Origin: Macrosoma leucophasiata
Taxonomy: Eukaryota > Arthropoda > Insecta > Lepidoptera > Hedylidae
Assembly: GCA_036365455.1 (NCBI GenBank)
Contig: JAWQUS010000011.1
Span: forward strand, 5,724,001-5,788,000
DNA length: 64,000 nucleotides
Direction: 5' to 3'
The notes under the pieces are model-generated. The model was not told where the DNA came from. It was given only the letters and a program-made list of their open reading frames with translations, and ran no database searches. Each line of letters opens with the position of its first letter. Within the stretch, counting starts at the first letter, position 1. Both the position numbers and the translations under genes were made by a program. This document shows, in pieces, positions 43,306 through 54,719 of the stretch.

Positions 43306-46300
43306 CTGAAAATAAATAATACTTATATTGTAAACAATTGGTGGTAGAGTCACACCGCGAACGCTCCGCCAAAATTCCATACAAACGCTTAATTTGGTTT
43401 CTAATTCACAGACATCAATCAGTGACGTGTATTTACACGTGCACCTGTGTGCGTAGCGCGTACAAAATACCAACCGTCGCCCATAAGAGGGGAAGGGGTT
43501 GAGTGATGCGGGCAAATCGGGCGGGACGTCGAAGTGTCCATTCTATACGTAGTATTATTACATATTCTCGGGTATAGTTCCAGGAGCTCGGGGGCGTAGG
43601 CATCATCGCATTACTTACTGCCGCAAAAATGGTAAAGTTCAACTTCAACACTACCTATCGTATTCCGATTAGATGGTAATGTATGTCCCCGATTGTCTAG
43701 CCTAGCCTAAGAAGGCTCGATGTGTAATATTACTTGCTGTACATGCAGGGGCGGCTCTAGCTCATGTAGCGCCCGCGTGCTATAGAGCAACACGGTCCAC
43801 CGCGTCGCGGCGGACTGGAGGAGAGTAGCCATAGCGTGTATTACCTATGCTAAATAGTCTGTCATTTTTTGCGGGGGGAAATGCGTGCGACACTCACGCA
43901 CACTACAAAAATCGTCTATTACTACGAAACTCACACCTTGACTTTAACAAAATACAGAAACAATTTCACGCACACATTTAAACATCTAGGCGACAGGAGT
44001 TAGATCACTTGGTCTTGTACTTCGATAGAGGGGAAAGCCTGCATATGGCTACTCCCCTCCGTGTTGCTCTATGCCATGTGCAATGAAACCCTGGCACCCC
44101 GTAGGCCTTTCGTAGGCAGGTTCTCTCGCCTGAAATTACTGGCATTGAACCAGAAGGGAGACGAGATGTGTATTTCAAATTATGATTGATCTATTTCTGT
44201 CCAACCCTTTACCTCTGTTTATGTCTGCTTCAGTGAAAACTCACCCTTAACCTATATGGACGACCATACATTACAATTATGTATGTTATAAACCGTATAT
44301 CCGTTCATTGAATGTTAACGGGATATGCACCAAAAGGGTGAAAAGTTATGTTTGTGAGGCGTTGTTACAAAATTGGCCAAGTACTAGTTGAACTCAGGTC
44401 GACCGGGTTCTATACAATTTTACTGGTGTTTGTTTTTATAGTATTTCCAAATACATGCTAGTGAATAATATATACCATAAAGGTAATGCAATAAATGTGA
44501 AGGAAAGATTTGACAAATCGGGCAGCACTTCGGTAGCTCAGTTGGAAGAGTGGCTGGACTAAATTGCCGCGAGTTCAAGTATCCCAAAGGCCGCGAGTTC
44601 AAGTATAGCCCGAAGTCAAATTTCTCTTTAAAAAAAAATACTGGTGGTAGAATTGGAGTGTAGAGACTCGAAGGCGTAGGCTCCACTGCATTATCTAATA
44701 TATCTGCAGCCAAATGGTAGATTTCAGCACTATCGTGTTCCGGTAAGATGGTAATGTATGGCCCCGTAATAACTATATACAGAGACATAACAACTAAGGT
44801 CTCAGGGGTGGCAACGCATCTGCATTTAGACCTTTTAGAGCTTTTGTGAAGATGTCTTTAGGCTGCAGTCATCACTTATTAACTCCGTGCTTGTTTGCCA
44901 CCTCCATTTCATAAAAAATAAATCTATAGAAAAATAACTATTTTCAACCGGTAAAAACAAAGGTCTCTTCTTTTGTTACGGATAAGTGCATAACTGGGTG
45001 GTCCAATAAATTTGCATTATTCTTTTTTTAAGCAATGTAATGCACCTCCAAGTTTGTTCCATTTTAATTTAAATAAAAGAACGATCTGGAAGCGTACGAA
45101 AATCGGAGTCGATTGCAGTTCTATGCAAAAAACTTTTATCCATTTACTACATTTGTCCTCGTATTACTTTTTATAGAAATCGATTTATTGGTGAAAGTAT
45201 TTTAGTAACAAAATGGAGCATTTCATAAATTAACTCCTACATACAAACAAACATACAAATAATCAGGTATATTGGTTGTCAAGTCTTGTAGATATGCACT
45301 CGCATATAATACTTTATTTATTTGAAATTGTTATTATTTTATGTATTATTGTATATATGTATTGTATATGTATTCTATATATTATTAAGTACCTGTATTT
45401 AAATTATTATATTTTATGATATATGGTATTTATTACCTATATAATTTTATATATTATTTGTTTATTAATATGTAAATCTGTTTTTTTTCTTTAATTATTT
45501 TTTATTTATGTATGTATCTTCACGCCAGGTCCCTAACGGGGTAGGCAGAGCGTGTAGAGCGCCAGACATCCCGGTTCTGACAAACCTCTCGTGCCTCGTC
45601 TACCTTCATCATTCTCTTCATACATGCACGCCGATTCCTAAGACTTTTGACCCCACCATCAGATAGAACTCGACCTATTTGGTCATGGTAGGTCAGCCTT
45701 GGTCTTCCTGGGCCTCTGCAACCATCCACATTTTTTTATTTACTGTTCTAAATTTTGTTCTACACACCCCTAACCTACTCTTTTACATTTTTTCTTCTAC
45801 TCAAAGGTTGTCTGGTAGAGATCGCTCATCTAACGATAAGGCCGCCTCTTGTATACTTTGTAACTCTATTGTGTTATTCTTTGTATTCTTTACTGGTGTA
45901 CAATAAAGTGTATTGTTGTTGTTGTTTTGTTACCTTTCCTCCGAAATAACCGTTGTTGGTTTTAAGTTGTTTTTCAAATCTCGAGAAGAAATAATCTATT
46001 GTTTCATCCAGAATTTCCTTTTTCATGGCTTGCTTCTTCGCTGGATCGGTTTCTCTGTAATACTGGAGAACCTCTGAAAAACATAAATTTATGAAATTGA
46101 TACACATTATTATTCATTTAATTATAACTGGAATTGTAAATATGAGGTCACGGGAGGTGTGTCAGGACCGGAATATCTGGCGCTCCACAATCTCTACCCA
46201 CCCCGTTACCTAACGGGCGTGATGATACATACATACATACTATTTTGAAAAACCCTAATTAATTAACATAATAAAAAACATTAAATTTAATTAAAAGCTA

Positions 46301-49300
46301 AAGTTATATCTAAATTAAAAGCAACATGCGTCTAAAAATTCAGAATCACTGCACTGCCGATTCGATTTCGCAATTCGACTGGCGTCGCCGTCGAGTCGTG
46401 ACGACCCCATCGCCCACTAGCGGAAGAATTTTCTTCTACTGGAAGAGAATTCTTCCGCTAGTGCATGAAAAAGGTACTATTAAAGCCATAGAGCAACACC
46501 GGAGGGGAGTAGCCATATGCAGGCTTTCCCCTCTGTCAAAGTACAAGCCAAATTGGCCTATACCTGTCGCTTATATGTTTAAATGTGTGCGTGAAATTGT
46601 TTCTGTATTTTTTTAAAGTCAAAGTGTGAGTTTCGTAGTAGTAGACGATTTTTGTAGTGTGCGTGTGTGTTGCACGCATTTCCCCCCGCAAAAAATTATA
46701 GGCTGTTTTGCATCGGTAATAAACGCTATGGCTACTCCCCTTCAGTCCGCCGCGGCCGGTGGTCCGTGTTGCTCTATGATTAAAACTAATAGCAAAATCA
46801 AATTTATTCAATATATCTAATTATAATAAAATCAAATTAACTAATAGCAATATATCTAAGACAGTGGTATGTAATACAATACTTACTTCCCCAGAAATCA
46901 TAAATGGTGTAAACAACAGAATCCAAGACAGCCTGTTCCCAAGGATCTGAAGGAAGTAGGTTATACTTGCTAGCAAGGTAGCGAGCTATAGCAAGGGATT
47001 GATGGAGACTACGATCTCCTTCTTCGTATAGAGGGAACTGGCCGTATGGTAATGCTGAAAAAAATTAACAGGTCTTTATTAATATTAAATTTTTGATAAA
47101 ATACTTGGAAGTGCTTATGGACACTTTCACTGGTGGTAGAGCTCCAGTGATGGAGCTCGCGAGCGTAGGCACCACCGCATTACCTAATGTACTAGCCCCT
47201 AAATGGTAGTATTCAGCACTATCGTGTTCCGGTCAGGTGGTAATGTACGGCCCTGTAATTTCCGGCTCAGAGGCATAACACCTTAGGCCTCAGGAGTGGT
47301 GACGCATCTGCATTTTGACCTTGGTCTTTATGTGGGTGTCTATAGGCTGCAGTCATCACTTAACATCAATGTGAACTGAATGCTTGTTTACCACTTCATT
47401 TACCTACATAAAAAAAAAGTGCTCAACGGTTCTATTCGCGGGTTCATTTCTGCCCAGTACATACGTGCAAATTGTGGGACGAACTTCCCTCTGACGTGTT
47501 CCCCCGGCGCTCCAATATGGGGTTCTTCAAAACTGGCGTCAGAGTCCTTCAGGGCTGACAGCGCGTTAGCAACTCCCCTGGTGTTGCAAATGTTCATAGG
47601 CGACTGTAACCACTTTCCATCAGGTGGCCCGTCTGCTTGTCTGAGGTAAACAATTATTAAAAAGGTGTTAAAACCAGCACCAATTTTTCGCGGGTTAGTT
47701 GTTTAAGTCAGCCGTCAGGCCGCCATAATATAATTTGGCAAGCCACAAAAAATAGTATTTCAAGTCGAGATGTACTGGTGGTAGAGCTCCAGTGACGGAG
47801 CTCGCGGGCGTAGGCACCACAGCATTACCTAATATACTTGCCGCTAAATGGTAATGTTCAGCACTATCGTGTTTCGGTCAGGTGGTAATGTACGGCTCTG
47901 TAATTTCCGGCACAGAGGCATAACACCTAATGCCTCAGGAGTGGCAGCGCATTTGCATTTTGACGTCTGGTCATTGTGTGGGCGTCTATAGGCTGCAGTC
48001 ATCACTTAACATCAATGTGAACTGCACGCTTGTTTGCCACTTTTATTACATAACAAAAAAAAAAAAGTATTTAAACCTATTTACTAATATTATTCAGTGC
48101 GGTCAAGGTCATAGTTCATATTAGGTGTGATTTTTAGCGCATCTTAATTGTAAAGTTATTTACGTTTATTTATATAGGTAACTGAGTACGAAAACTATAC
48201 GTGTTTTCTTTAAAAGTTTTTTTAAAATTACAATTTTATATATCCTAAGCCTAGAAAAAGTAAGAAGGGAAGATCATTTCACATTAAAAAAAAAATATTT
48301 TGTATACAATTAACTATTGTTATGCATAAATTACTTTAAGACTGCTTTTGAAGTTGCGAGCGAATACGTTGCCGTAATATTAATGCATTAATTTAACGTG
48401 TTCACCTAACCTAATGCGAAAGTAACGAACATTGAACAATTCGGATCATTGAAAAACCAGTTGACGAATCAACAGCTTTTCAACCTGATCAGTGACGCAA
48501 AACAGTTACATTAAATAGACATGAAAGCCGTCAATCACGTCAATGACCTAACTACATAAATACAAACTTGACCTCTTCACTTTTCACTTATCATATCAGC
48601 AATAATCAGCAAATTCAGCATCAGCAGTTCAGCACAGCAGCGCCTTCAACTAACTTGTTACACTTGTAGTCACTTGTTAATATATTAATTAATTTGTTTA
48701 TTACGGCGTCACACTCTTTTAAGAGGTAGACGTCAATCAAAAAATGTTAAACCCCGAATTACTATCACAGAATTCGGCATAACAACTTAGGAACGAGAAT
48801 AGCTGAATCAGAATAACTTAATCCTCAAAAGTATAACAACACTAGCGCGATGTTAAATACTACTAGCGCCATCTGTTATCGTGACTCAAAAGTTTTTTAT
48901 CAATACATTTCGCCGGTCGCTTTGAGAACTGAGTTAAATAAAACGCGTTTTAGCTTTAAATTGCATCCAATATCAACTTTACCACGAACAATTTTTGTAG
49001 GTGATATTCCAAGTAGTGTTATTGAACTCGTTTAAGAACGTAAAACGCCTTTTATTATGAAATCGGCCCTAAAAGAGTGGCTGAAAAAAACCTACTGTGG
49101 TAACCCAACCATACTTCGTGACTGTGCACCGCCGGTCCTCGAGATGAAACTATATTGATGAGGGGATCCTGCTGCAGAATTATTTCGTTCATCTAGATAC
49201 GCTGCAAACCTAATTTTTACGCATATTTATAACCTAGAAAATATATATTTACTAGGTTGCCTATCAAAAGCAAGTATTTTCTTAAATTATATTGGGAAAA

Positions 49301-51567
49301 AAATATTTTCACTACTTTCTTCAACAAAATATCGTCCACTTCACGGCAATATGTATAAAGAGTAAACACCGAAAAATCACGGCTGCCGTTGCGCACTTGG
49401 CCGCCCGCCCCTACATATTTAGGTGCACGTTCCCCCTCGATACCTTTTTACGTTCATAATCAAGTATAATGTACTGAAAAACAGTATAGCCACTAGTAAC
49501 TTATTTCTCTGTTCAAAGCACTGCGAAAAATCTCATAAAAAGTTACCCCCTGACCTGGAAATCGAAGCGGCAATGGCCTGCTTGCAATAAAATATTGTTA
49601 ACTGCCTCAATATATTAAATATTGAGGCAGTTAACATAATTAAAGAACAGTTACTGTATATTATAATCATAAAATAACTGCCTCAGTAGCGTAGTGGTAG
49701 CAGGCCACTATTATTACGCTGGAGGTCCTGGGTTCGATTCCCGGGTCGGGGACTATCAGAGATAACGGATTAAAATTCTTTATCTCTGCTTCTAATGGGA
49801 TTTTTCCATTTTCTGGAAGTTTCCCAGTACCCCGGAGTTTGGTAATGTGCCCGGAGATGGCAACAGGTTCGCCACCTGTTACATGGGCCAAAACGTAACC
49901 GGCGAGTCGTGGGTGTTTGCATGTATGATTGAATGCATGCATTTACCTCTGCCTACCCCCTCGGGGATTACAGGCGTGAAGTTACGTTATAATCATAAAA
50001 TACTACTCACATAAATATGGCACGACTATAACGATCTTTACAAATTCAAAAAATAAATTACTCAAATAAGGAAGGCTGATTGGTCTGTGCTCAAATCAGA
50101 TAGTTCTATAAATTCCGTTTTCGCACCCCTACTTGACGACCCGGTTAGTCCAGCGGTGTGAGACGACCGTTTGAAGGGTTCGATCCCCGCAACAAGGCAA
50201 GTATATTTGTATAGCCTACAGATATTTGTTTCGGGTCTAAGTGTTTGTTTATGAGTTGTGTGTGTACAACGGCATCCACGACACAGCTTTATATAATACC
50301 TAATGTGGGGCTGTGAGTGTAAGCGTATTTTACTACCAAGGTACGGTACTAATGTATAGGATTGCAAAAATTGAGATTGTAAGGGAAAAAAAATTTTTTC
50401 CCTTAAACAGACCCCGCCGTATCTGTTTCATACATACTATCAACCCCAAAAACAAGCTTTTTTTAAGTCATGAAAGTCGAAAAGATGCATGCAGTTCCCA
50501 TTGACGTTAAGTGATGACTGCAGCCTCTAGACACCCACACGAAGACCAGAGGTCAAAATGCAGATGCGTCACCACTCCTGAGGCCTAAGGTGTTATGCCT
50601 CTGTACCGGAAATTACAGGGCTTATTATTGGTTGAATTTCGCCATAGAGCAACACCGGAGGGGAGTAGCCATATGCAGGCTTTCTCCTCTATCAAAGTAC
50701 AAGCCCAAATCGGCCTATACCTGTCGCCTAGATGTTTTTAAGTGTGCGTGAAATTGTTTCTGTATTTTGTTAAAGTCAAGGTGTGAGTTTCGTAGTAATA
50801 GACGATTTTTGTAGTGTGCGTGTGTGTCGCACGCATTTCTCCCCACAAAATATGACTGTTTTGTATCGGTAATAAACGCTATGGCTACTGCCCTCCGATC
50901 CGCCGCGGCCGGTGGGCCCAGTTGCTCTATGAATTTTGCAAACTCCGTCTTAAGTAGCACCTACGTGCTGGATCCCTATGAAAATTTGACACATTAGATC
51001 TTGTAGTAACGAATTTTCATATACATACTATCAACCCTGAAGACAACTCTTTAGGGATCGAATTTCCGAAAGGGCAAACTTCCGTCTTATTGAGCAAGTA
51101 CGTCCTAAAAAGAGCCCCCCAAAAAAATTTGAAACTTCTAACACTTGAAGGTATTTCCTGAGATTTCGTGATCGAGTGAGACCTTTCACTTTTGTATATA
51201 TAGATCACACCCAAATAAAAAATGTACGGCCCTTTAATTTCCAGCACAGAGGCATAACACCTTAGGCCTCAGGAGTGGTAACGCATCTGCATTTTGACCT
51301 TGATCTTAGTGTGGGTGTCTTTAGGCTGCAGTCATCACTTAACATCAATGTGAACTGCATGATTGTTTTCCACTTCCACAACATAAAAAAAAGGCAAAAA
51401 CTCAATAGTTATGAATAAATGATCGACTTACAATCTTTGACACTCGCAACAGGCCAGGTCTGGAAATTATAATGAACATCTTCAAATTTTTCCTTTCCAT
51501 AATGCAGAATATACCTTATAGGTTCGGCCAACCCTATTATATTGAAATAATGTAACTTCTTAGCCAT
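43129..51567 (-). CDS. GSTS: Sigma-class glutathione S-transferase, whole gene, 4 exons
   Basis: Exons 51567-51432, 47054-46887, 46073-45934 and 43305-43129 join in frame to 206 aa, the usual length of insect sigma GSTs. All introns are GT-AG. Exons 1-2 form the thioredoxin-fold domain: the N-terminal KLHYF places the catalytic Tyr at residue 7, followed by the sigma-type GLAEPIR and FED segments, the cis-Pro loop GQFP and the glutathione-binding QSLAIARYLA. Exons 3-4 form the helical C-terminal domain, with LSWADFV as the N-capping/hydrophobic staple region. The product is a cytosolic enzyme that conjugates or reduces substrates with glutathione; sigma GSTs act on lipid peroxidation products and some make prostaglandin D. 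Introns of about 4.4, 0.8 and 2.6 kb are filled with repeats (A, B, C, D, E, F, Q, S, T). No frame damage, so probably functional. Confidence 0.92.
43571..43695 (+). repeat. A-family fragment in GST intron 3
   Basis: Diverged 5' half: AGTTCCAGGAGCTCGG, TAGGCATCATCGCATTAC. Confidence 0.6.
43781..44073 (+). mobile_element. E-family MITE in GST intron 3
   Basis: Both ends present; flanks CCGCGTGC (43773-43780) and CCATGTGC (44074-44081) agree at 6 of 8 positions. Confidence 0.8.
44481..44638 (+). repeat. S element, degraded, in GST intron 3
   Basis: Box A-like GGTAGCTCAGTTGGAAGAG kept; the box B region CCGCGAGTTCAAGTA is present twice. Confidence 0.7.
44639..44925 (+). repeat. A-family copy in GST intron 3
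   Basis: Full-length, directly following an S-type tRNA-like fragment. Confidence 0.75.
44926..45504. other. GST intron 3, no repeat recognised
   Basis: Very AT-rich (long TATTTATATATTATTA-type runs near 45340-45480). Confidence 0.5.
45505..45726 (-). repeat. D-family copy in GST intron 3
   Basis: Same last 69 codons with the frame open. Confidence 0.78.
45934..46073 (-). CDS. GSTS: Exon 3 of sigma GST (helical domain)
   Basis: 140 nt. Acceptor TTTTTCAG, donor GTAACA. Encodes a charged helical segment ending in NNGYFGGK, which is the conserved turn before the last domain segment in GSTs. Confidence 0.9.
46145..46240 (+). repeat. D-family 3' end in GST intron 2
   Basis: GAGGTGTGTCAGGACCGG to the CATACATACATAC tail. 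Confidence 0.7.
46395..46470 (+). repeat. F-family hairpin segment in GST intron 2
   Basis: TCGTGACGACCCCATCGCCC, then CGGAAGAATTTTC mirrored by GAGAATTCTTCCG. Confidence 0.65.
46487..46778 (-). mobile_element. E-family MITE in GST intron 2
   Basis: Opposite orientation to 7852; flanks ATTAAAGC (46479-46486) and ATTAAAAC (46779-46786), 7 of 8 identical. Confidence 0.83.
46887..47054 (-). CDS. GSTS: Exon 2 of sigma GST (glutathione-binding site)
   Basis: 168 nt. The acceptor is a T-rich tract ending CAG and the donor is GTAAGT. Encodes LPYGQFPLYEEGD, with the conserved cis-Pro, and HQSLAIARYLASKY, the motif that contacts the gamma-glutamyl group. Ends in the interdomain linker. Confidence 0.9.
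47128..47419 (+). repeat. A-family copy in GST intron 1
   Basis: Complete to poly-A, directly followed by the Q fragment. Its 5' end is 74 bp from the exon 2 acceptor. Confidence 0.82.
47420..47645 (+). repeat. Q-family LINE 3' end fragment in GST intron 1
   Basis: Same segment as 1-295 at high similarity (GGGGTTCTTCAAAA, GTGTTGCAAATG, AGGTGGCCCGTCTGCTTGTC) but without the poly-A. Confidence 0.75.
47772..48064 (+). repeat. A-family copy in GST intron 1
   Basis: Complete, long poly-A. Confidence 0.82.
48065..49596. other. GST intron 1, mostly unassigned
   Basis: A plus-strand stretch at 48580-48670 with ATAAATAC followed by CAGCAA repeats resembles a promoter and leader but has no gene after it. 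49170-49240 matches 1059-1120 in reverse (TTAGGTTTGCAGC). Confidence 0.4.
49597..49635. repeat. Perfect 17-bp inverted repeat made of B SINE start sequence
   Basis: GTTAACTGCCTCAATAT and its exact mirror, 42 bp before a complete B SINE that starts ACTGCCTCAG. Confidence 0.8.
49677..49986 (+). repeat. B SINE, complete copy (reference) in GST intron 1
   Basis: 310 bp flanked by the 16-bp duplication TTATAATCATAAAATA (49661-49676 and 49987-50002). The head GCGTAGTGGTAGCAGGCC resembles a tRNA box A and GGTTCGATTCCCGGGTC a box B (Pol III promoter). The body has GGTAATGTGCCCGGAGATGG and ACATGGGCCAAAACGTAACC; the end is TACAGGCGTGAAGTTACG without poly-A. Confidence 0.88.
50135..50332 (+). repeat. 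C SINE in GST intron 1
   Basis: Complete apart from a 10-bp loss before box B. Confidence 0.8.
50475..50627 (-). repeat. A-family 3' half
   Basis: ATGCATGCAGTTCCCATTGA through CCGGAAATTACAGGG. Confidence 0.75.
50643..50931 (-). mobile_element. E-family MITE in GST intron 1
   Basis: Flanks AATTTCGC (50635-50642) and AATTTTGC (50932-50939), 7 of 8 identical. Confidence 0.83.
51000..51205 (-). repeat. T-family repeat in GST intron 1
   Basis: Reverse copy of the segment at 30651, longer on its outer side. Confidence 0.6.
51222..51398 (+). repeat. A-family 3' part beside GST exon 1
   Basis: Ends in poly-A 34 bp from the exon 1 donor region. Confidence 0.78.
51432..51567 (-). CDS. GSTS: Exon 1 of sigma GST (N-terminus, catalytic Tyr)
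   Basis: ATG at 51567; 45 codons plus one base; donor GTAAGT. Contains Tyr7 and the GLAEPIR motif. The ATG starts at the position expected for sigma GSTs, which have only a few residues before the catalytic Tyr. Confidence 0.9.
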
Positions 51568-51622
51568 GATGCACACTATACCGTTCCCTAGATCTCAATA
51601 AATGTATTATACATTGCACCAA

Positions 51623-51631
51623 TATTTATAG
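51623..51631 (-). promoter_or_regulatory. TATA-like box upstream of the GST start codon
   Basis: CTATAAATA on the minus strand, about 56-64 bp before the ATG, leaving room for a transcription start about 30 bp downstream and a short 5' leader. This is a sequence match only; a distant upstream non-coding exon is possible. Confidence 0.4.
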
Positions 51632-52671
51632 GCGGTTTATTTAAGTTAAGGATGGTCCACACTGATCGATGACAAATGCGATCCGAAGTGTTATGCCGAT
51701 CGCACCCAATATTAATATGCCTGTCTGTAAGTGGCATTTTAACAAACAATGCCAATATTTATTCAATTGATTACACAGTAACACCAATGATAATTTATTT
51801 AATAAATAATTGAAACTACCAATCACTTCTTTTTAGCGTACCTCTAAAGGAAAAACGGATTCTTTATTCTTTAGTGGTAGTACCCCTAGATTGCTTTTCA
51901 TGACACAAGTTTGCATGGCCGAGTTTTTAAATAATTTTAAATCTAAACAGCTTTGAAGTTCTTTAAGAAATTAGATGAAAATTGACCATACCTCTCCTGT
52001 ACTTACGAAACGAAAACGTTCGCGAGACTGCGCATAACAGCCCGAATCCGAATAAAACTTGGCCGCTTTAAAAAAATATATTTTTAATTAATCTTTTAAA
52101 CTTTTTTGACCCTCGTCTGCGATTAAACTAGAGATAAATTTGTTAAAACAATTGCACTAAACTTAATATGTCTGATTTCGTGTGGATTTTGCAGACGTCT
52201 TGTTTTTGAACTAAATCTTTCTAAATCTATCTAAATCTTTTAATCCATTTATTAATATATTGTTGACTATAGGACCAAACTTGGGACCTTCAGTTCATTA
52301 TTAGCAATCACTGTAGCAACCCTAGAGTTTTTATTAGTATGCATAGTCGTAGTATAAACAAATAGATTTGAAGTATGGTTAAGGAAGTTTTGATTATACT
52401 TACATAATGAAAATTTACATACACACAAATGGTGTGCCGTAGGCATTGTTTGACAGTAACTAAGAGTCCTCACAATAAATAATAATGGACCTAATAAATT
52501 AAAATTAATAATACCTACGCACAAACGATCCGAAAAAAAATACAAATACTTACGTATAGGCTTAAAGGCTAGAAAATATACTGATGTCTGAATGTAGGAA
52601 TCCATACCATCCATTCTATTCTTATTGATTAATTATATGGTAAAAAAGCAATCGAAATCATTTAAATAAAT
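51632..52671. other. Upstream flank of the GST gene
   Basis: AT-rich, no repeat or exon recognised; likely holds distal promoter sequence. Confidence 0.4.
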
Positions 52672-53755
52672 AAATATAACTACGTTAAGAAAAACCGACT
52701 TCAAAACAGAAAAGTAAAAAATAATAAAGTTTTATTTGTAATTAGGTATATAGGTACTACCTATTATTTATATGTGCTATTTACTAATAGGTTTGAAGTC
52801 AGTGCCAAGCCTTAAACAAATAATTGTATTTTAATCACTTAAATATGAATACGAGCAAATTAATACACTGAACACAACGTAACCGGCGAATCGTGGGTGT
52901 TTGCATGTATGCTTGAATTCATGCATTTACCTCTGCCTACCCCTTCGGGGATTACAGGCGTGAAGTAGAGTTTTAATACAATGAAATGCCTACTTTAGTG
53001 ATTTTGGCTTGGCACCGACTTCAAACCTATTAGTAAATAGCACGTATAAATTATAGGTATGTATGTATGTATGTATCTTCACGCCAGGTCCCTAACGGGG
53101 TAGGCAGAGAGTGTAGATTATAGGTGGTACCTATATACCTAATTACAATTAAATCTTTTTACTTTTCAGTTTTGAAGTCGGTTTTTCTTAACGTAGTTAT
53201 ATTTATTTAATACTTTTTAGTTTATTGCTGCATTGCCAATTAGATAAATGTTCACGTCTGTTAAAATTGGAAAAATCTGAGTCTTTTAGCTTCGTAATAA
53301 TTAGATTGTTTAGGTGTTTAGACACAAAATTATTTTGTATAGACACAAAATTATTACACGACTATACGAAATCAATTAAAAAATTAACCACGAAGGAGTA
53401 AATAAGCTGTGTTGTGTCGTCGATGAGTAAATGTGTCATTGTCACTTGTTGTCATGCGCATTAGGACTATCTAGGACGTCAGTGGACTCAACGCCCTGTA
53501 TGACAACTCGCCGTCTATTCTAATTCCTTTAGTCTGAGGTGAAAGTAAGTAAAAAAATGCTCATAAAATAAAAACTGACAGGTCTATCTGTATAAAATTT
53601 TTATGGGACCAATTCGAAACTATTCCGCATCAAACAAAAAAAGAATTACATAAATCGGTATTGAAATCTCGGCGAAATTCACGTATATACATAATATATA
53701 TATATATATGTCACCCGAATTGAGAACCTTCTCGTTTTTTGAATTCGGTTAATAA
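52672..53755 (-). repeat. H-family element, inverted copy
   Basis: Same organisation in reverse, same B fragment in the loop (52875-52970), plus a 58-bp D insertion at 53059. Confidence 0.8.
53059..53116 (-). repeat. D-family 58-bp insertion with target duplication
   Basis: Flanked by ATTATAGGT at 53050-53058 and 53117-53125, inside the H element. A very short LINE insertion. Confidence 0.75.
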
Positions 53756-53964
53756 TCGTAAAACAAGTCATTCTTCGCCTCATACTAAAATTGGTATCTA
53801 TTTGGTGTCGACGAAATATTAAAAACATTATGAGCATGTCTTAAATTTCATATCGGTATCTTAATTAAGATAATTGCATAAAAGTATAAGAGCATTGATA
53901 AAACGCATTGCGAAAAAAATATATACATAATTATATTGTTACCACTTAAGATATAAGAATTCAC

Positions 53965-54055
53965 CTGTTTCAGTGGTTTAGTGGTAGTGTGTTACTACTG
54001 CTAAGTTTAAGGGCTCAGGTTCAATTACTGGATTGGAAAAAGCTAGGTAAAGGTA
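53965..54055 (+). repeat. B SINE head remnant
   Basis: TTTCAGTGGTTTAGTGGTAG and GGGCTCAGGTTCAATTACTG keep the tRNA-like spacing. Confidence 0.45.
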
Positions 54056-54089
54056 GTTATTTAAATTACCTATATAATTTTTGATGAGG

Positions 54090-54175
54090 TGTAGGGACGT
54101 GACAACCCTACCGCTCATTAGTGGAAAATAAATCTTCTACTGTACGTACTAGTAGAGGTTAGTTCAGTCAAGTCG
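54090..54175 (+). repeat. F-family 5' segment
   Basis: GGGACGTGACAACCCTACCG, then CTAGTAGAGGTTAGTTCAGT. Confidence 0.6.
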
Positions 54176-54468
54176 GAAATTACAGGGCCGTACATTACCA
54201 CCTGACCGGAACACGGTAGTGCCGTACACAATCATTTAGCGGCAAGTATATTAGGTAATGCGGTGGTGCCTACGCCCGCGAGCTCCGTCACTGGAGCTCT
54301 ATCACCAGTAATTTCCGGCACAGAGGCATAACACCTTAAGCCTCAGGAGTGGTAACGCATCTGCATTTTGACCTTGGTCTTTGTGAGGGTGTCTATAGGC
54401 TGCAGTCATCACTTAATATCAACGTGAACTCCATGCTTGTTTGCCACTTCCATGACAAAAAAAAAATG
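54175..54468. repeat. A-family pair joined head to head
   Basis: 54175-54310 is the reverse 5' half; 54308-54468 is the forward 3' half with poly-A. Confidence 0.78.
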
Positions 54469-54590
54469 TCAGTTGACCGAATGGTGGTCAAACCATTCCA
54501 AGTTAATACAATAATGCGGGATGGGCAGCAGCATCAAGCGATTAAACTACCGCGATCATACGGTCTATTTCCAGCAGTGGATATTTCGAT
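54468..54590 (+). repeat. F-family 3' segment
   Basis: GGTCAAACCATTCC, ATGCGGGATGGGCAGCAGCA, ending CCAGCAGTGGATA. Confidence 0.6.
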
Positions 54591-54591
54591 T

Positions 54592-54719
54592 TTAAGTGAT
54601 AACTGCTGTGCAGCCTATAGACATCCACACAAAGACCAGAAGTCAAAATGCAGATGCGTTGCCACCCCTGATATATCAGTGATTGTCACTGTGATAGTTA
54701 TAACGGGGCCATACATTAT
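54592..54719 (-). repeat. A-family copy, part left of the LINE
   Basis: Ends CGGGGCCATACATTAT where the LINE entered; continues at 57824. Confidence 0.75.

Noticed and set aside
46326..46616. A 96-codon frame in GST intron 2
   Set aside because: Spans F and E repeats; the same happens with frames at 7796-8011 and 50715-50960 in E elements.
48580..48670. Promoter-like stretch in GST intron 1
   Set aside because: TATA-like ATAAATA and CAG-rich leader but no coding exon after it; too weak to call.
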